A stretch of 64,000 nt of DNA, from NCBI GenBank assembly GCA_017983675.1, contig JAGOAZ010000004.1:62001-126000 (forward strand), given 5' to 3'. The notes beneath the pieces were generated by a model. It searched no databases, was not told the DNA's origin, and worked only from the letters and a program-made list of their open reading frames with translations. Shown here in pieces: positions 17,777 to 28,272 of this stretch; positions within the stretch are counted from its first letter, which is position 1, and each line of letters starts with the position of its first letter. A program made the translations under genes and the position numbers. The DNA is from Fluviicola sp. GTDB lineage: Bacteria > Bacteroidota > Bacteroidia > Flavobacteriales_D > Crocinitomicaceae.

Positions 17777-18736
17777 ATGGCATTATTTGGTTGGTTCTCT
17801 AAAGAGAAAAAAGAAACACTCGACAAAGGTTTAGAAAAAACAAAAGAAAGTTTTTTCGGCAAATTAACACGCTCTGTTGTTGGTAAATCAAAGGTTGACG
17901 AAGATGTGTTGGACGAATTAGAAGAGATTTTAATTAGTTCGGATGTTGGTGTCAACACGACGTTGAAAATCATTGACCGTATCAACGAACGTATCGCACG
18001 CGATAAATACGTCGGTACAGATGAGTTGAATACCGTTTTAAAAGAAGAAATCGCGGCCTTACTTTCTGAGAATGCAACAAATAGTCCCACAGAATATACC
18101 TTGCCGAATCACAATGGCAACCCACATGTTATTATGGTGGTTGGTGTGAATGGTGTTGGGAAAACAACGTCGATTGGAAAATTAGCGAATCAATACAAAC
18201 AAGCTGGAAAGAAAGTTGTTTTGGGCGCGGCGGATACGTTTCGTGCAGCAGCTGTCGATCAACTAATCATTTGGGCAGACCGAGTTGGTGTTCCCATTGT
18301 TCACCAAGGAATGGGTGCTGATCCTGCTTCTGTAGCGTTTGATGCGCTTACTTCTGCCAAAGCACAAGGTGCAGATGTTGTCATTATTGATACTGCTGGT
18401 CGTTTGCACAACAAAGTCAATTTGATGAATGAATTGGCAAAAATCAAACGCGTGATGGAGAAGGTGATTCCTGACGCTCCGCACGAAGTGTTGTTGGTGT
18501 TGGATGGTTCAACGGGTCAAAATGCGTACGAACAAGCCAAACAATTTGCGCTAGCAACATCGTTAACGGGATTAGTTATCACGAAATTAGACGGAACTGC
18601 AAAAGGTGGTGTTGTCATTGGTATTTCTGATCAAATGAACATTCCTGTTCGTTTTATTGGTGTAGGTGAAGGAATTGAAGATTTGCAAGTATTTGATAAA
18701 GATATTTTTGTTGCTTCCTTTTTTGGTGCTGATTAA
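17777..18736 (+). CDS. ftsY: Signal recognition particle receptor FtsY
   Basis: The GTPase docking partner of the signal recognition particle at the inner membrane. 319 residues, so it is the short form that lacks the long acidic N-terminal region of E. coli FtsY; a brief amphipathic start MALFGWFSKEKKE probably contacts the membrane. The NG domain carries GVNGVGKTT at 123-131, DTFRAAAVDQL, DTAGRL and TKLDGTAKGG. It follows the L28-L33-DUF4295 cluster, as in many Bacteroidota, but separated by a terminator. Confidence 0.97.
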   Translation: MALFGWFSKEKKETLDKGLEKTKESFFGKLTRSVVGKSKVDEDVLDELEEILISSDVGVNTTLKIIDRINERIARDKYVGTDELNTVLKEEIAALLSENATNSPTEYTLPNHNGNPHVIMVVGVNGVGKTTSIGKLANQYKQAGKKVVLGAADTFRAAAVDQLIIWADRVGVPIVHQGMGADPASVAFDALTSAKAQGADVVIIDTAGRLHNKVNLMNELAKIKRVMEKVIPDAPHEVLLVLDGSTGQNAYEQAKQFALATSLTGLVITKLDGTAKGGVVIGISDQMNIPVRFIGVGEGIEDLQVFDKDIFVASFFGAD

Positions 18737-18782
18737 TTGATAGCATCAATTGTTGAAAAAATATAGAATTGAAACCCCGAAA

Positions 18783-19826
18783 ATGAAAAAATACAGAATA
18801 AACGGTCACGGTCACATTTTACCAGAGCCTAAGGAAATCCCTCAATTCATGAAGGATAAAAAATTATTCTGGATTGATGACAACAAGCAATTCATGCGTC
18901 AAGGAGACTGGGCGCGCCCAATAACGGATCCAAGTTTCTTTTTTGATGATAAATTGGAATGGATGGACAAACATCAGATCGATCACGGTGTGATGTTGAA
19001 CCTTTCTCAAATCTACTGCAATGGCTGGGAACGCCAGGACACTTACGATGCGATTCGTTGGCAAAACGATTTCAATGCAAGTGTGCAGCAACGTCGTCCG
19101 GACAAATTTACAAGTGGATTCGTTGTACAACCTTTGTACCTTGATGACGCTTTGAACGAGATTCGTCGGTGCGTGGAAGAATTAAAATTATCAGTGCTTT
19201 GTTTGCCTACGCACTTTTTAAATGCAGCAAACGAATGGCTTTCTGTTGTTGATGATAGTACACTTCCAATTTTTGAATTAGCCAATGAATATGGTTTAGC
19301 GATTGAAATTCATCCGTACGACGGGGAGAAGATGGTTGCTTTAAAGGATGCTTACTGGCGTTTTCATTTGGTTTGGATGATGGCGCAAACAGCTGACACC
19401 TTGCATTTTTATGCGTTGAAAGATATCGTCAATCGTTTTCCAAATATCCGTACTTGTTTTGCACACGGTTGTATGTTGGGACAAGCAAATTATGGCCGCC
19501 GTTTACAAGGTTTTGATGGTCGTCCCGATTTATTTACCGATACACGCGATCCAAGAGAATCACTGGGTCATCCCAATTTGTTTTTCGACACGCTTGTACA
19601 TGACGCATACACCTTGCAATTATTGAAAATTCGCGTTGGTTCACAACAAATTGTCGCAGGATTAGATGATCCATATCCGTTAGGAGAAATGGAAGGTGTG
19701 GCTAATTCTTATCCTGGTCGTGTGATTGATTTTGCTGTAGAAGCAAATATTTTAACACAAAAAGAATCAGATGAAATTTGGTTGGACAATGTGGAACGTT
19801 GGGTGGGTAAAAAATTAATTTACTAA
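18783..19826 (+). CDS. Amidohydrolase family protein, ACMSD-like
   Basis: A metal-dependent hydrolase or decarboxylase of 347 residues from the ATG at 18783; an in-frame TTG at 18750 is less likely. Metal-site signatures follow the amidohydrolase-2 pattern: GHGHILP near the start (residues 8-14, an HxH pair), EIHPYDG, FAHGCMLGQ and GLDDPYP with the late aspartate. The pattern resembles aminocarboxymuconate-semialdehyde decarboxylase (ACMSD) of tryptophan breakdown through kynurenine. No other kynurenine-pathway gene is visible nearby, so the reaction is tentative. The unrecognised membrane protein gene starts 9 bases downstream on the same strand. Confidence 0.8.
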   Translation: MKKYRINGHGHILPEPKEIPQFMKDKKLFWIDDNKQFMRQGDWARPITDPSFFFDDKLEWMDKHQIDHGVMLNLSQIYCNGWERQDTYDAIRWQNDFNASVQQRRPDKFTSGFVVQPLYLDDALNEIRRCVEELKLSVLCLPTHFLNAANEWLSVVDDSTLPIFELANEYGLAIEIHPYDGEKMVALKDAYWRFHLVWMMAQTADTLHFYALKDIVNRFPNIRTCFAHGCMLGQANYGRRLQGFDGRPDLFTDTRDPRESLGHPNLFFDTLVHDAYTLQLLKIRVGSQQIVAGLDDPYPLGEMEGVANSYPGRVIDFAVEANILTQKESDEIWLDNVERWVGKKLIY

Positions 19827-19835
19827 TCATTTACA

Positions 19836-22079
19836 ATGAAGCGGCTACTAATCATACAATTTACGCTGCTCCTTTTTGCTTTTCATGCGACAAGTGCTCA
19901 TGGGCAAAAAGACACGCTTACAGTTAATTTAGTTCCACTTTATTCGGTAACACTAAACCTTGATTCGCTTACTGAAGTCGTAAAAGACCAACTTCCATCT
20001 TCAGAAACATATATCCATTTTCGTATAAACAACCGATTTCAGTACTTGAATGAAGTGCAACAAACTATATTTACTGCACCTACGAATAAATACGATCGGT
20101 ATGCGGAACAAATGCATGAATTGCGAGATGCATTCTTGCGAAAATTTCCAAAATGGAACCAACAATCGTTTACTTTTTTCTTGGTTAAAGGATTTGTGAA
20201 ACCAGCAACCACAGGTTACATTGTCAAAGGAAAGTCCCTCGGATTTGTTAAAGTGCAGGAAACGAAATTGCTTGCAAACACATTAAATCAATTGATTGTA
20301 ATAGCTCTTTATCGCTCCAAAACAATCGGAGAAAGTGATTTGTCCGCTTGCGATTCAGTTCGCTCCATCCAGCAACAACTCAAGCTAGTTCGCGCGTTCA
20401 ATTTTAATTTTTTCGATTCCTTTGAAGATATCCGAACGAATTATGGCTTGATAGCCTACTACTTTTGGGAAGAAGATGCACTTGGGAATATTGAATTACG
20501 TAGTAAAAACCCATTGGATGCGCTAATTCGACCATACAAAAGGAATACGTTTTCCTACCATTTACAAATTGATAATATTCTTTTTGTTCCTTTGTTTTCG
20601 GTCTTTTCCCAGAATATTTCAACGGTTCATATTGTAGCTGTTCTGATTTTAGCGATTTCATTCTGGCTACTCAGTCGAAAGATGCGTAGAAAAATAAAAA
20701 CGAGATGGAAACGTTCGTGGATCATTCGTGTTTTATTGCGTTTTGTTCTTGTAATCAGTTCAATGGTGTTGATTTATTTATCGTTGTTGCTTGTCAATAA
20801 ATCGTATGTGTTTTTTGAAGTAAAAGAGGGCGAGATTACTGCGTTATCGAACAGATCTTTAGATGAAATAGTCGATGTATTAGTAACAAACGTACATCCT
20901 ACGATCAAATCAACAAATGAAATCGGCTCAGAAATCCTCATTAAAAACAATTACAAAGTCACGTTAAAACAACGCAAACCCGTATTGTATTTCGATGTGG
21001 TGAATGATAAAACAAATCAACCAATCAAAATGACGTTTGTCAATCAATCGGATAGCATTTTATTGAAAGCAAACAAGCAAAAAAGTATTGCAGCAAACAG
21101 TCAGTATTTCGTCATTCGAACGTACAACGAAGCACAAGAATTGTTACATGAAAAAGTCTACAACCAAATTGGTTTTGATTTAACAGACAAGTTAACTGCT
21201 TCTGACCCTCCAAAAAGAGTCTTGCTTTTTGTAAATGGTTATCGTCCCGCATCGACTGGTGGGAATTTGGAAGAAAGTTTCAACGAAGTATTCAAGAATG
21301 GTTTGGAGTTTCCAGATTCGTACAACCATATTTACACAACCGATATTCATAGTTATTGGCAACCTTGGCATGCGTTTGATGATTTGGTAAAAGCACGCAT
21401 TAAACCATCAGAAACGTTTTATTTGGATGGGCATTTTTCTGTTGCAACTTCAAATCACCAGCATTTAATTCAGTTTACAAGCTTGGCTGCTCGTTTTCCG
21501 AAACGTTGTCACAATCCACAAAAACATCATTGCTACACTATGCCAAGAGTTACATCCACTTTTTGGGGAGGAAAAACGATTAAAACACGAAAAGCATTAG
21601 CGCTTTCTTCTAATAAATCTGGGTTTAATAAACGCCGATACAACGGTCGAGTAGCAGGTAGAAACATACTTCAGGCATTAAACGAATTACCAAATAAATC
21701 GAAAAATGACACCTTATACGTTGTTGCTCACAGCATGGGTTTTGCATATTCATTGGGAGTAATAGATGTTTTGCGCAACAATATTCAATTTGGCGGATTT
21801 TACATTATCGCACCAGAAAATGCGCGCGCTGGAAAAGTCAATAAAGCTGAGTGGCAAGAAATATGGCAATATGGAAGTGATTTCCCAAAAGAAGCACCGT
21901 GTTTACAAGATGGAATTGCTCCACAATCAGCTGTTAAGGGATTGGATAACAAGAACCGTTTGTTCATTCCCACAGAAAACTATCAGAAAAAAGGGTTCTT
22001 TGATGCGCATTTCATCGGATATTACACGTGGATTTTTGCGATAGAACAAGCGCACAAAGGTGCAGTTCGTCAACATTAA
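19836..22079 (+). CDS. Unrecognised membrane protein with an alpha/beta-hydrolase-like C-terminal region
   Basis: 747 residues; the overall family is not recognised. Residues 1-23 are a signal peptide (ends in AHGQ). Residues about 24-260 are a soluble region with no known motif. Two long hydrophobic segments (about 263-283 and 295-322) are separated by a very basic loop (RKMRRKIKTRWKR). After a second soluble region comes RVLLFVNGYRP (about 465) and then VVAHSMGFAYSLG with Ser633 in AHSMG, the nucleophile-elbow pattern of lipases and esterases. The segment about 525-580, rich in His, Arg and Lys, may be an insertion. A hydrolase acting in the periplasm or at the membrane is plausible. It lies 9 bases after the amidohydrolase. 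Confidence 0.6.
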   Translation: MKRLLIIQFTLLLFAFHATSAHGQKDTLTVNLVPLYSVTLNLDSLTEVVKDQLPSSETYIHFRINNRFQYLNEVQQTIFTAPTNKYDRYAEQMHELRDAFLRKFPKWNQQSFTFFLVKGFVKPATTGYIVKGKSLGFVKVQETKLLANTLNQLIVIALYRSKTIGESDLSACDSVRSIQQQLKLVRAFNFNFFDSFEDIRTNYGLIAYYFWEEDALGNIELRSKNPLDALIRPYKRNTFSYHLQIDNILFVPLFSVFSQNISTVHIVAVLILAISFWLLSRKMRRKIKTRWKRSWIIRVLLRFVLVISSMVLIYLSLLLVNKSYVFFEVKEGEITALSNRSLDEIVDVLVTNVHPTIKSTNEIGSEILIKNNYKVTLKQRKPVLYFDVVNDKTNQPIKMTFVNQSDSILLKANKQKSIAANSQYFVIRTYNEAQELLHEKVYNQIGFDLTDKLTASDPPKRVLLFVNGYRPASTGGNLEESFNEVFKNGLEFPDSYNHIYTTDIHSYWQPWHAFDDLVKARIKPSETFYLDGHFSVATSNHQHLIQFTSLAARFPKRCHNPQKHHCYTMPRVTSTFWGGKTIKTRKALALSSNKSGFNKRRYNGRVAGRNILQALNELPNKSKNDTLYVVAHSMGFAYSLGVIDVLRNNIQFGGFYIIAPENARAGKVNKAEWQEIWQYGSDFPKEAPCLQDGIAPQSAVKGLDNKNRLFIPTENYQKKGFFDAHFIGYYTWIFAIEQAHKGAVRQH

Positions 22080-22105
22080 CTAACTGTTTCTGCCGTTAAT
22101 TTTGT

Positions 22106-22113
22106 TAACTTTG
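22106..22113 (+). promoter_or_regulatory. -7 element (TAACTTTG) for the hisS-hutH unit
   Basis: An exact TAnnTTTG match lies 18 bases before the hisS ATG, in the short gap after the preceding gene. The -33 region holds only TTTC at 22087-22090. Confidence 0.55.
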
Positions 22114-22131
22114 TTTTCAAATAACGAATGA

Positions 22132-23502
22132 ATGGCACAAAAACCAGCAATACCAAAGGGAACAAGGGATTTTTTACCAAAAGAAGTAGCACGAAGAACG
22201 TATATTTTTGAAACCATCAAAACGGTTTTCAAAACGTATGGTTTTGCTCCTATAGAAACGCCCTCGTTTGAATTGTCTAGTACATTGATGGGGAAATATG
22301 GGGAAGAAGGCGATCGCTTGATTTTTAGAATTCTCAATTCAGGTGAGAAAATGAAAAAAGCTGATGTTGCTGCTTTGGCGGACGATAACCTGCCTCGTTT
22401 TGCAAATTCGTTAGCTGAAAAAGCATTGCGTTATGATTTGACAGTTCCTTTTGCACGCTTTGTTGTGCAACATCAAAACGAATTAAGTTTTCCATTCAAA
22501 CGTTATCAAATCCAACCAGTATGGCGTGCTGATCGTCCACAACACGGTCGTTACCAAGAGTTTTATCAATGTGACGCAGATGTTGTTGGTTCAGACTCGT
22601 TATTGTACGAAGTCGAATTCATTCAAATTTTCGATCAAGTATTGACACGATTGGGTATTCCAGGATTTACTATTCAATTGAATAACCGCAAAATATTGTC
22701 TGGAATTGCAGAAGTTTCTGGCGAAGGCGATAAATTAATTGCGATTACTGTTGCAATCGATAAACTCGATAAAATTGGATTAGAAGGTGTAATCAAAGAA
22801 TTGCGCGAAAAAGAAGTGTCTGAAGCAGCGATAACGAAAATCTCTCCTTTGTTTTCAATGACTGGAACGAACGAAGAACGTTTGGCACAAATGGAAACAT
22901 TTTTAGCGCAATCAGCAATTGGTTTAAAAGGAATCGAAGAATTGCGTTATGTGATCAATCACACGCAAAAATTAGGTTTAGAACGCGCTCAACTTTCCTT
23001 TGATGTTACCTTAGCACGCGGATTGAATTACTACACAGGTGCTATTTTTGAAGTTTCCGTTCACGATGTGAAAATGGGTTCGATTTGTGGTGGTGGCCGT
23101 TACGATGATTTAACTGGTTTATTCGGTTTATCCGGTTTATCAGGTGTTGGCATATCGTTTGGCGCAGATCGTATTTATGATGTGTTGAATGAATTGGCCT
23201 TGTATCCTGCGGAGATTGAAAAAGGATTGACCTTGTTGTTTGCGAATTTTGGAGAAAACGAAGCCGATTACTGCATGCATTTAGCGAAGACGTTACGTGC
23301 AAAAGCAGTCGATTGTGAAGTTTATCCGACAGCTGCTAAAATGCAAAAACAGTTCAAGTACGCTGATAACAGAGCAGTAGATTATGTTGCTTTGATTGGC
23401 GATAACGAACTAAAAGATAAAATAATTCAAGTAAAAAACATGGTTTCAGGCGAGCAAATCGCTTTGTCTGAAGCAGAATTTTTAACGTATTTCGATAAGT
23501 GA
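22132..23502 (+). CDS. hisS: Histidine--tRNA ligase
   Basis: Charges tRNA-His. 456 residues, class II. Motifs in order: LRYDLTVPFARFV (about 101-113), RYQIQPVWRADRPQHGRYQE around 124-143 (motif 2), the histidine-binding LARGLNYYTGAIFEV and GGGRYDDL, then an anticodon-binding domain of about 95 residues at the C-terminus. The stop is one base from the hutH ATG, so the enzyme that charges histidine and the enzyme that degrades it are co-transcribed. Confidence 0.97.
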   Translation: MAQKPAIPKGTRDFLPKEVARRTYIFETIKTVFKTYGFAPIETPSFELSSTLMGKYGEEGDRLIFRILNSGEKMKKADVAALADDNLPRFANSLAEKALRYDLTVPFARFVVQHQNELSFPFKRYQIQPVWRADRPQHGRYQEFYQCDADVVGSDSLLYEVEFIQIFDQVLTRLGIPGFTIQLNNRKILSGIAEVSGEGDKLIAITVAIDKLDKIGLEGVIKELREKEVSEAAITKISPLFSMTGTNEERLAQMETFLAQSAIGLKGIEELRYVINHTQKLGLERAQLSFDVTLARGLNYYTGAIFEVSVHDVKMGSICGGGRYDDLTGLFGLSGLSGVGISFGADRIYDVLNELALYPAEIEKGLTLLFANFGENEADYCMHLAKTLRAKAVDCEVYPTAAKMQKQFKYADNRAVDYVALIGDNELKDKIIQVKNMVSGEQIALSEAEFLTYFDK

Positions 23503-23503
23503 A

Positions 23504-24988
23504 ATGAATACATTTGCTATTAATAATCAGTGGATTTCACTGCAAACCTTAGAAGAAATTTTAGCTGCCCCAACCCAATTGGTTTTAACCGATGAAGTCA
23601 AAAAAACAATTCAAGATTGCCGCACCTATTTAGATGAGAAAGTTGCCAAAAGTGACCGCTTGATTTATGGTGTAAATACAGGTTTTGGTAGTTTGTGCAA
23701 CACAGCTGTTTCTCACAATGACTTGGAACAATTACAACGCAACTTGGTCGTTTCACATGCCTGTGGAATGGGAGAACGCGTTCCAGACGAGGTAGTTCGC
23801 CGCATGTTGTTGTTGAAGATACTTGGTTTGTCACATGGTGCATCCGGAGTTCAATTAGCAACCGTTGAGCGTTTGATTTTCTTCTTCAATAATGATATTT
23901 TTCCTGTTGTTTTCCAACAAGGAAGTTTAGGTGCGTCAGGAGATTTAGCTCCTTTAGCTCATTTGGTGTTACCGTTGCTTGGTGAAGGAACGGTTAACGT
24001 TCAAGGAAATGAAATTTCTAGTAAAAAGTTGAACGAACAATTCAATTTACCCATCATTACCTTGCGTTCGAAAGAAGGTTTGGCCTTGTTAAATGGAACA
24101 CAATTCATGTCTGCTTATGCAACTTATGCGATTGCTAATGGCCGAAAATTATGGAAGCAATTCAATGAGATTGCTGTAATTTCATTAGATGGTTACGATG
24201 GAAGGGTAGAGCCTTTTGGAAGTCACGTGAATGAAATTCGCCAACAACTGGGACAAATTAAAACAGCAACTATCATTCGTGAATTATTGGCGGAGAGTGA
24301 AATTGCTCAACGCGAAAAAGCACATGTACAAGATCCTTATTCGTTCCGTTGTATTCCACAAGTTCATGGAGCTTCATACGATACCATTGAACACTGTGCA
24401 TTGATAGTCGAACGTGAAATCAACGCTGTTACAGATAATCCTACAGTTTTCCCTGACGAAGATATTGTTGTTTCTGCTGGAAATTTCCACGGTCAACCGT
24501 TAGCTTTATCAATGGATTTTTTAGCAATAGCATTGGCTGAGTTAGGAAGTATCAGTGAACGAAGAATCTATAAATCAATTTCTGGAACACGTGGTTTACC
24601 CGCTTTTTTGGTTGCTAATCCGGGATTGAATTCAGGTTTCATGATTACGCAATACACGTGTGCATCTATTGTGAGTCAAAACAAGCAATTGTGTTCACCT
24701 GCAAGTGTCGATTCAATCGATTCGAGTAATGGACAAGAAGATCACGTGTCAATGGGCGCAAATGCAGCAACAAAATTGGCGCGCGTCATCGAAAATTGCT
24801 ATGCTATTCAAGGGATAGAGCTGATGCATGCTTGTCAATCGTTGACTTTTAGAAGACCTTTGAAAACACATCCAAAATTAGAAGCAATTGTTTCGGAATT
24901 CAGAAAGCATGTTCCATTTATCGAACAAGACAGCTACATGCACCCATACATGCAAGCAAGTAAACAATTTGTAATTCAAGGTTGGTAA
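23504..24988 (+). CDS. hutH: Histidine ammonia-lyase
   Basis: Removes ammonia from L-histidine to give urocanate, the first step of histidine catabolism. 494 residues. The Ala144-Ser145-Gly146 triad in GASGDLAPLAH forms the MIO electrophile of this family. YGVNTGFG lies near the N-terminus, and QDPYSFRCIPQVHG and FHGQP are also family signatures. The other hut genes (urocanase, imidazolonepropionase) are not adjacent. The gene lies between hisS (1-base gap) and a small membrane protein gene that overlaps its stop codon (TAATG). Confidence 0.95.
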   Translation: MNTFAINNQWISLQTLEEILAAPTQLVLTDEVKKTIQDCRTYLDEKVAKSDRLIYGVNTGFGSLCNTAVSHNDLEQLQRNLVVSHACGMGERVPDEVVRRMLLLKILGLSHGASGVQLATVERLIFFFNNDIFPVVFQQGSLGASGDLAPLAHLVLPLLGEGTVNVQGNEISSKKLNEQFNLPIITLRSKEGLALLNGTQFMSAYATYAIANGRKLWKQFNEIAVISLDGYDGRVEPFGSHVNEIRQQLGQIKTATIIRELLAESEIAQREKAHVQDPYSFRCIPQVHGASYDTIEHCALIVEREINAVTDNPTVFPDEDIVVSAGNFHGQPLALSMDFLAIALAELGSISERRIYKSISGTRGLPAFLVANPGLNSGFMITQYTCASIVSQNKQLCSPASVDSIDSSNGQEDHVSMGANAATKLARVIENCYAIQGIELMHACQSLTFRRPLKTHPKLEAIVSEFRKHVPFIEQDSYMHPYMQASKQFVIQGW

Positions 24989-25497
24989 TGGAAAATGTAA
25001 ACAACGAACAACAGCAGTTAGACAAGCGACCGTCATTTTTAACGGTTTTATGTGTCTTAACCTTGATTGTAACAAGTATTGGTGGGTTGGGCACGTTGCT
25101 TTCAGTGGCATCGGGTAAATTATCTCCGAAGGAAATGGAGAAATCACTGGTGTTTGTTACACAGATGGAAAATTCTTTGCACCAACAAGGAGCAAATTGG
25201 TCAGCAGAAAACATGGCGAAGTTTAAAGAAATGACCATTTATTTGAACGAGCACCACGAACTATCAACCTTGTTAAACTTCATTACATTTTCGGCAGGTA
25301 TTGCTGCAGTTGTTTTGATGTTACGCCGCAATAAAAAAGGCTTTCATTTGTACATTATTTACAACTTGTTTTCCGTTTTTGGAACGTTTTTAATTGTTCC
25401 TATGGAAATGATTTCATCATTTTCGGTGATTGTCAATAGCATTGTAGCGCTCATTTTCATTTTGATGTATTCCCGCAATTTGCATTGGATGAAGTGA
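24988..25497 (+). CDS. Four-segment membrane protein, unrecognised
   Basis: 169 residues from the ATG at 24988, which shares its A with the hutH stop (TAATG), so translation is probably coupled. Hydrophobic segments lie at about 18-40, 93-112, 120-138 and 143-162, with a soluble loop of some 50 residues after the first. The N-terminus is hydrophilic (MENVNNEQQQLDKRPS) and should be cytoplasmic. No family is recognised. The position after hisS and hutH is the only functional hint; transport or sensing of histidine would be a guess. Confidence 0.8.
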   Translation: MENVNNEQQQLDKRPSFLTVLCVLTLIVTSIGGLGTLLSVASGKLSPKEMEKSLVFVTQMENSLHQQGANWSAENMAKFKEMTIYLNEHHELSTLLNFITFSAGIAAVVLMLRRNKKGFHLYIIYNLFSVFGTFLIVPMEMISSFSVIVNSIVALIFILMYSRNLHWMK

Positions 25498-25649
25498 TAG
25501 ATTTTTAGTTGTTTTCATTTTTCAATATAATAATTTAATTTTCAGTTATATATGAGTGAAATGTGGTCAGTCTGCAGCTTTACCACCATTTACCCGGGTA
25601 ACTATTTTTTTAGCTCGTATTTTCACTTTCTGTTTCCGTATAATTTCCC

Positions 25650-25657
25650 TATCTTTG
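25650..25657 (+). promoter_or_regulatory. -7 element (TATCTTTG) for the ABC-F gene
   Basis: An exact TAnnTTTG match ends 24 bases before the ABC-F ATG in a 184-base gap. The -33 region contains TTTC but no clean TTTG. Confidence 0.6.
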
Positions 25658-25678
25658 CACCAAATTTGGTATAGATAG

Positions 25679-27304
<1,626 letters not shown>

Positions 27305-28192
27305 ATGAGTGTACCTAACCGTTCGTTCCTGTTGCGTCATCGATTTATTTCGACCCTACGTGATATGGATGTGAAAGGTATTCGGCGACTTTCTGTTGTA
27401 CTTCCAAAAGTATTATTGCCAGCTGTAGATCAAGCAGGTAAACTGATCATACAAACGCTTCATGGCGTAAAATTGTTGATTGATCCTGCAAAAGACAAAG
27501 GTGTTGAATTAGCGCTGTATCAAACAGGAACCTATGAAAAAGGTACGATTCAATTGCTTGGTGATTTCTTAAAAAAGGGCAGTGTTTTTATGGATATTGG
27601 CGCAAATATAGGTTTGATGTCAACCATTGCTTCAAAAATTGTCGGAGAAAAGGGACGCGTTTATGCTGTTGAAGCCAATCCAAAAACAATAGAAGTCCTA
27701 CGTCACAATTGCGCTATCAATCAGTGCGAAAATATTGAAATCCTGCCGATTGCCTTGGCAAGTGAAAAAGGAAGTGCCATTCTTTACGAAAATTGGAATG
27801 TAAATAGAGGAGGTGCTTCGTTAATTTCGCAAGGTGATGAACATGGAATAACTGTTTCGAAAGAACGACTGGATGATTTGTTTTCACAGGATTCTCCCGT
27901 TCACCTTGTTAAAATTGATGTCGAAGGTTTTGAATTGGAAGTGTTGAAAGGTGGAGTTGCATGGTTCAAAACCCAACAACCTGTTTTTATCATCGAAGTC
28001 TCAACGCAACGATCCAATCAGGAAGGAGCAACTCCCGAATCAATCATGTCATTTGTAGCTGAATTGGGTAATTATTCGTTCTTCAAACAAAAAGGAACGA
28101 AAGAAAGACGTGGTAAACTAGTGTCAGTAACAAGCGCCCAAGATTTGCCTGAACACGATAATTTAATCGCTATTCCCCTCAAACGTATTTGA
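27305..28192 (+). CDS. FkbM family methyltransferase
   Basis: An S-adenosylmethionine-dependent methyltransferase of 295 residues. SAM motif I is VFMDIGANIGL at 94-104, and the C-terminal part carries VKIDVEGFELEVLKGG, the FkbM signature. Members methylate sugars or polyketides; the acceptor here is unknown. The ATG follows the ABC-F stop with no gap, so the two are almost certainly one transcript. The basic N-terminus of about 30 residues has no membrane segment. Confidence 0.9.
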   Translation: MSVPNRSFLLRHRFISTLRDMDVKGIRRLSVVLPKVLLPAVDQAGKLIIQTLHGVKLLIDPAKDKGVELALYQTGTYEKGTIQLLGDFLKKGSVFMDIGANIGLMSTIASKIVGEKGRVYAVEANPKTIEVLRHNCAINQCENIEILPIALASEKGSAILYENWNVNRGGASLISQGDEHGITVSKERLDDLFSQDSPVHLVKIDVEGFELEVLKGGVAWFKTQQPVFIIEVSTQRSNQEGATPESIMSFVAELGNYSFFKQKGTKERRGKLVSVTSAQDLPEHDNLIAIPLKRI

Positions 28193-28272
28193 TTTTACTG
28201 CTTTGCTGTCAATTTGTCATTTTTATCGAAATGGCATAATGCTTGACACATTCAAAGAAAATTTCAAAAACT

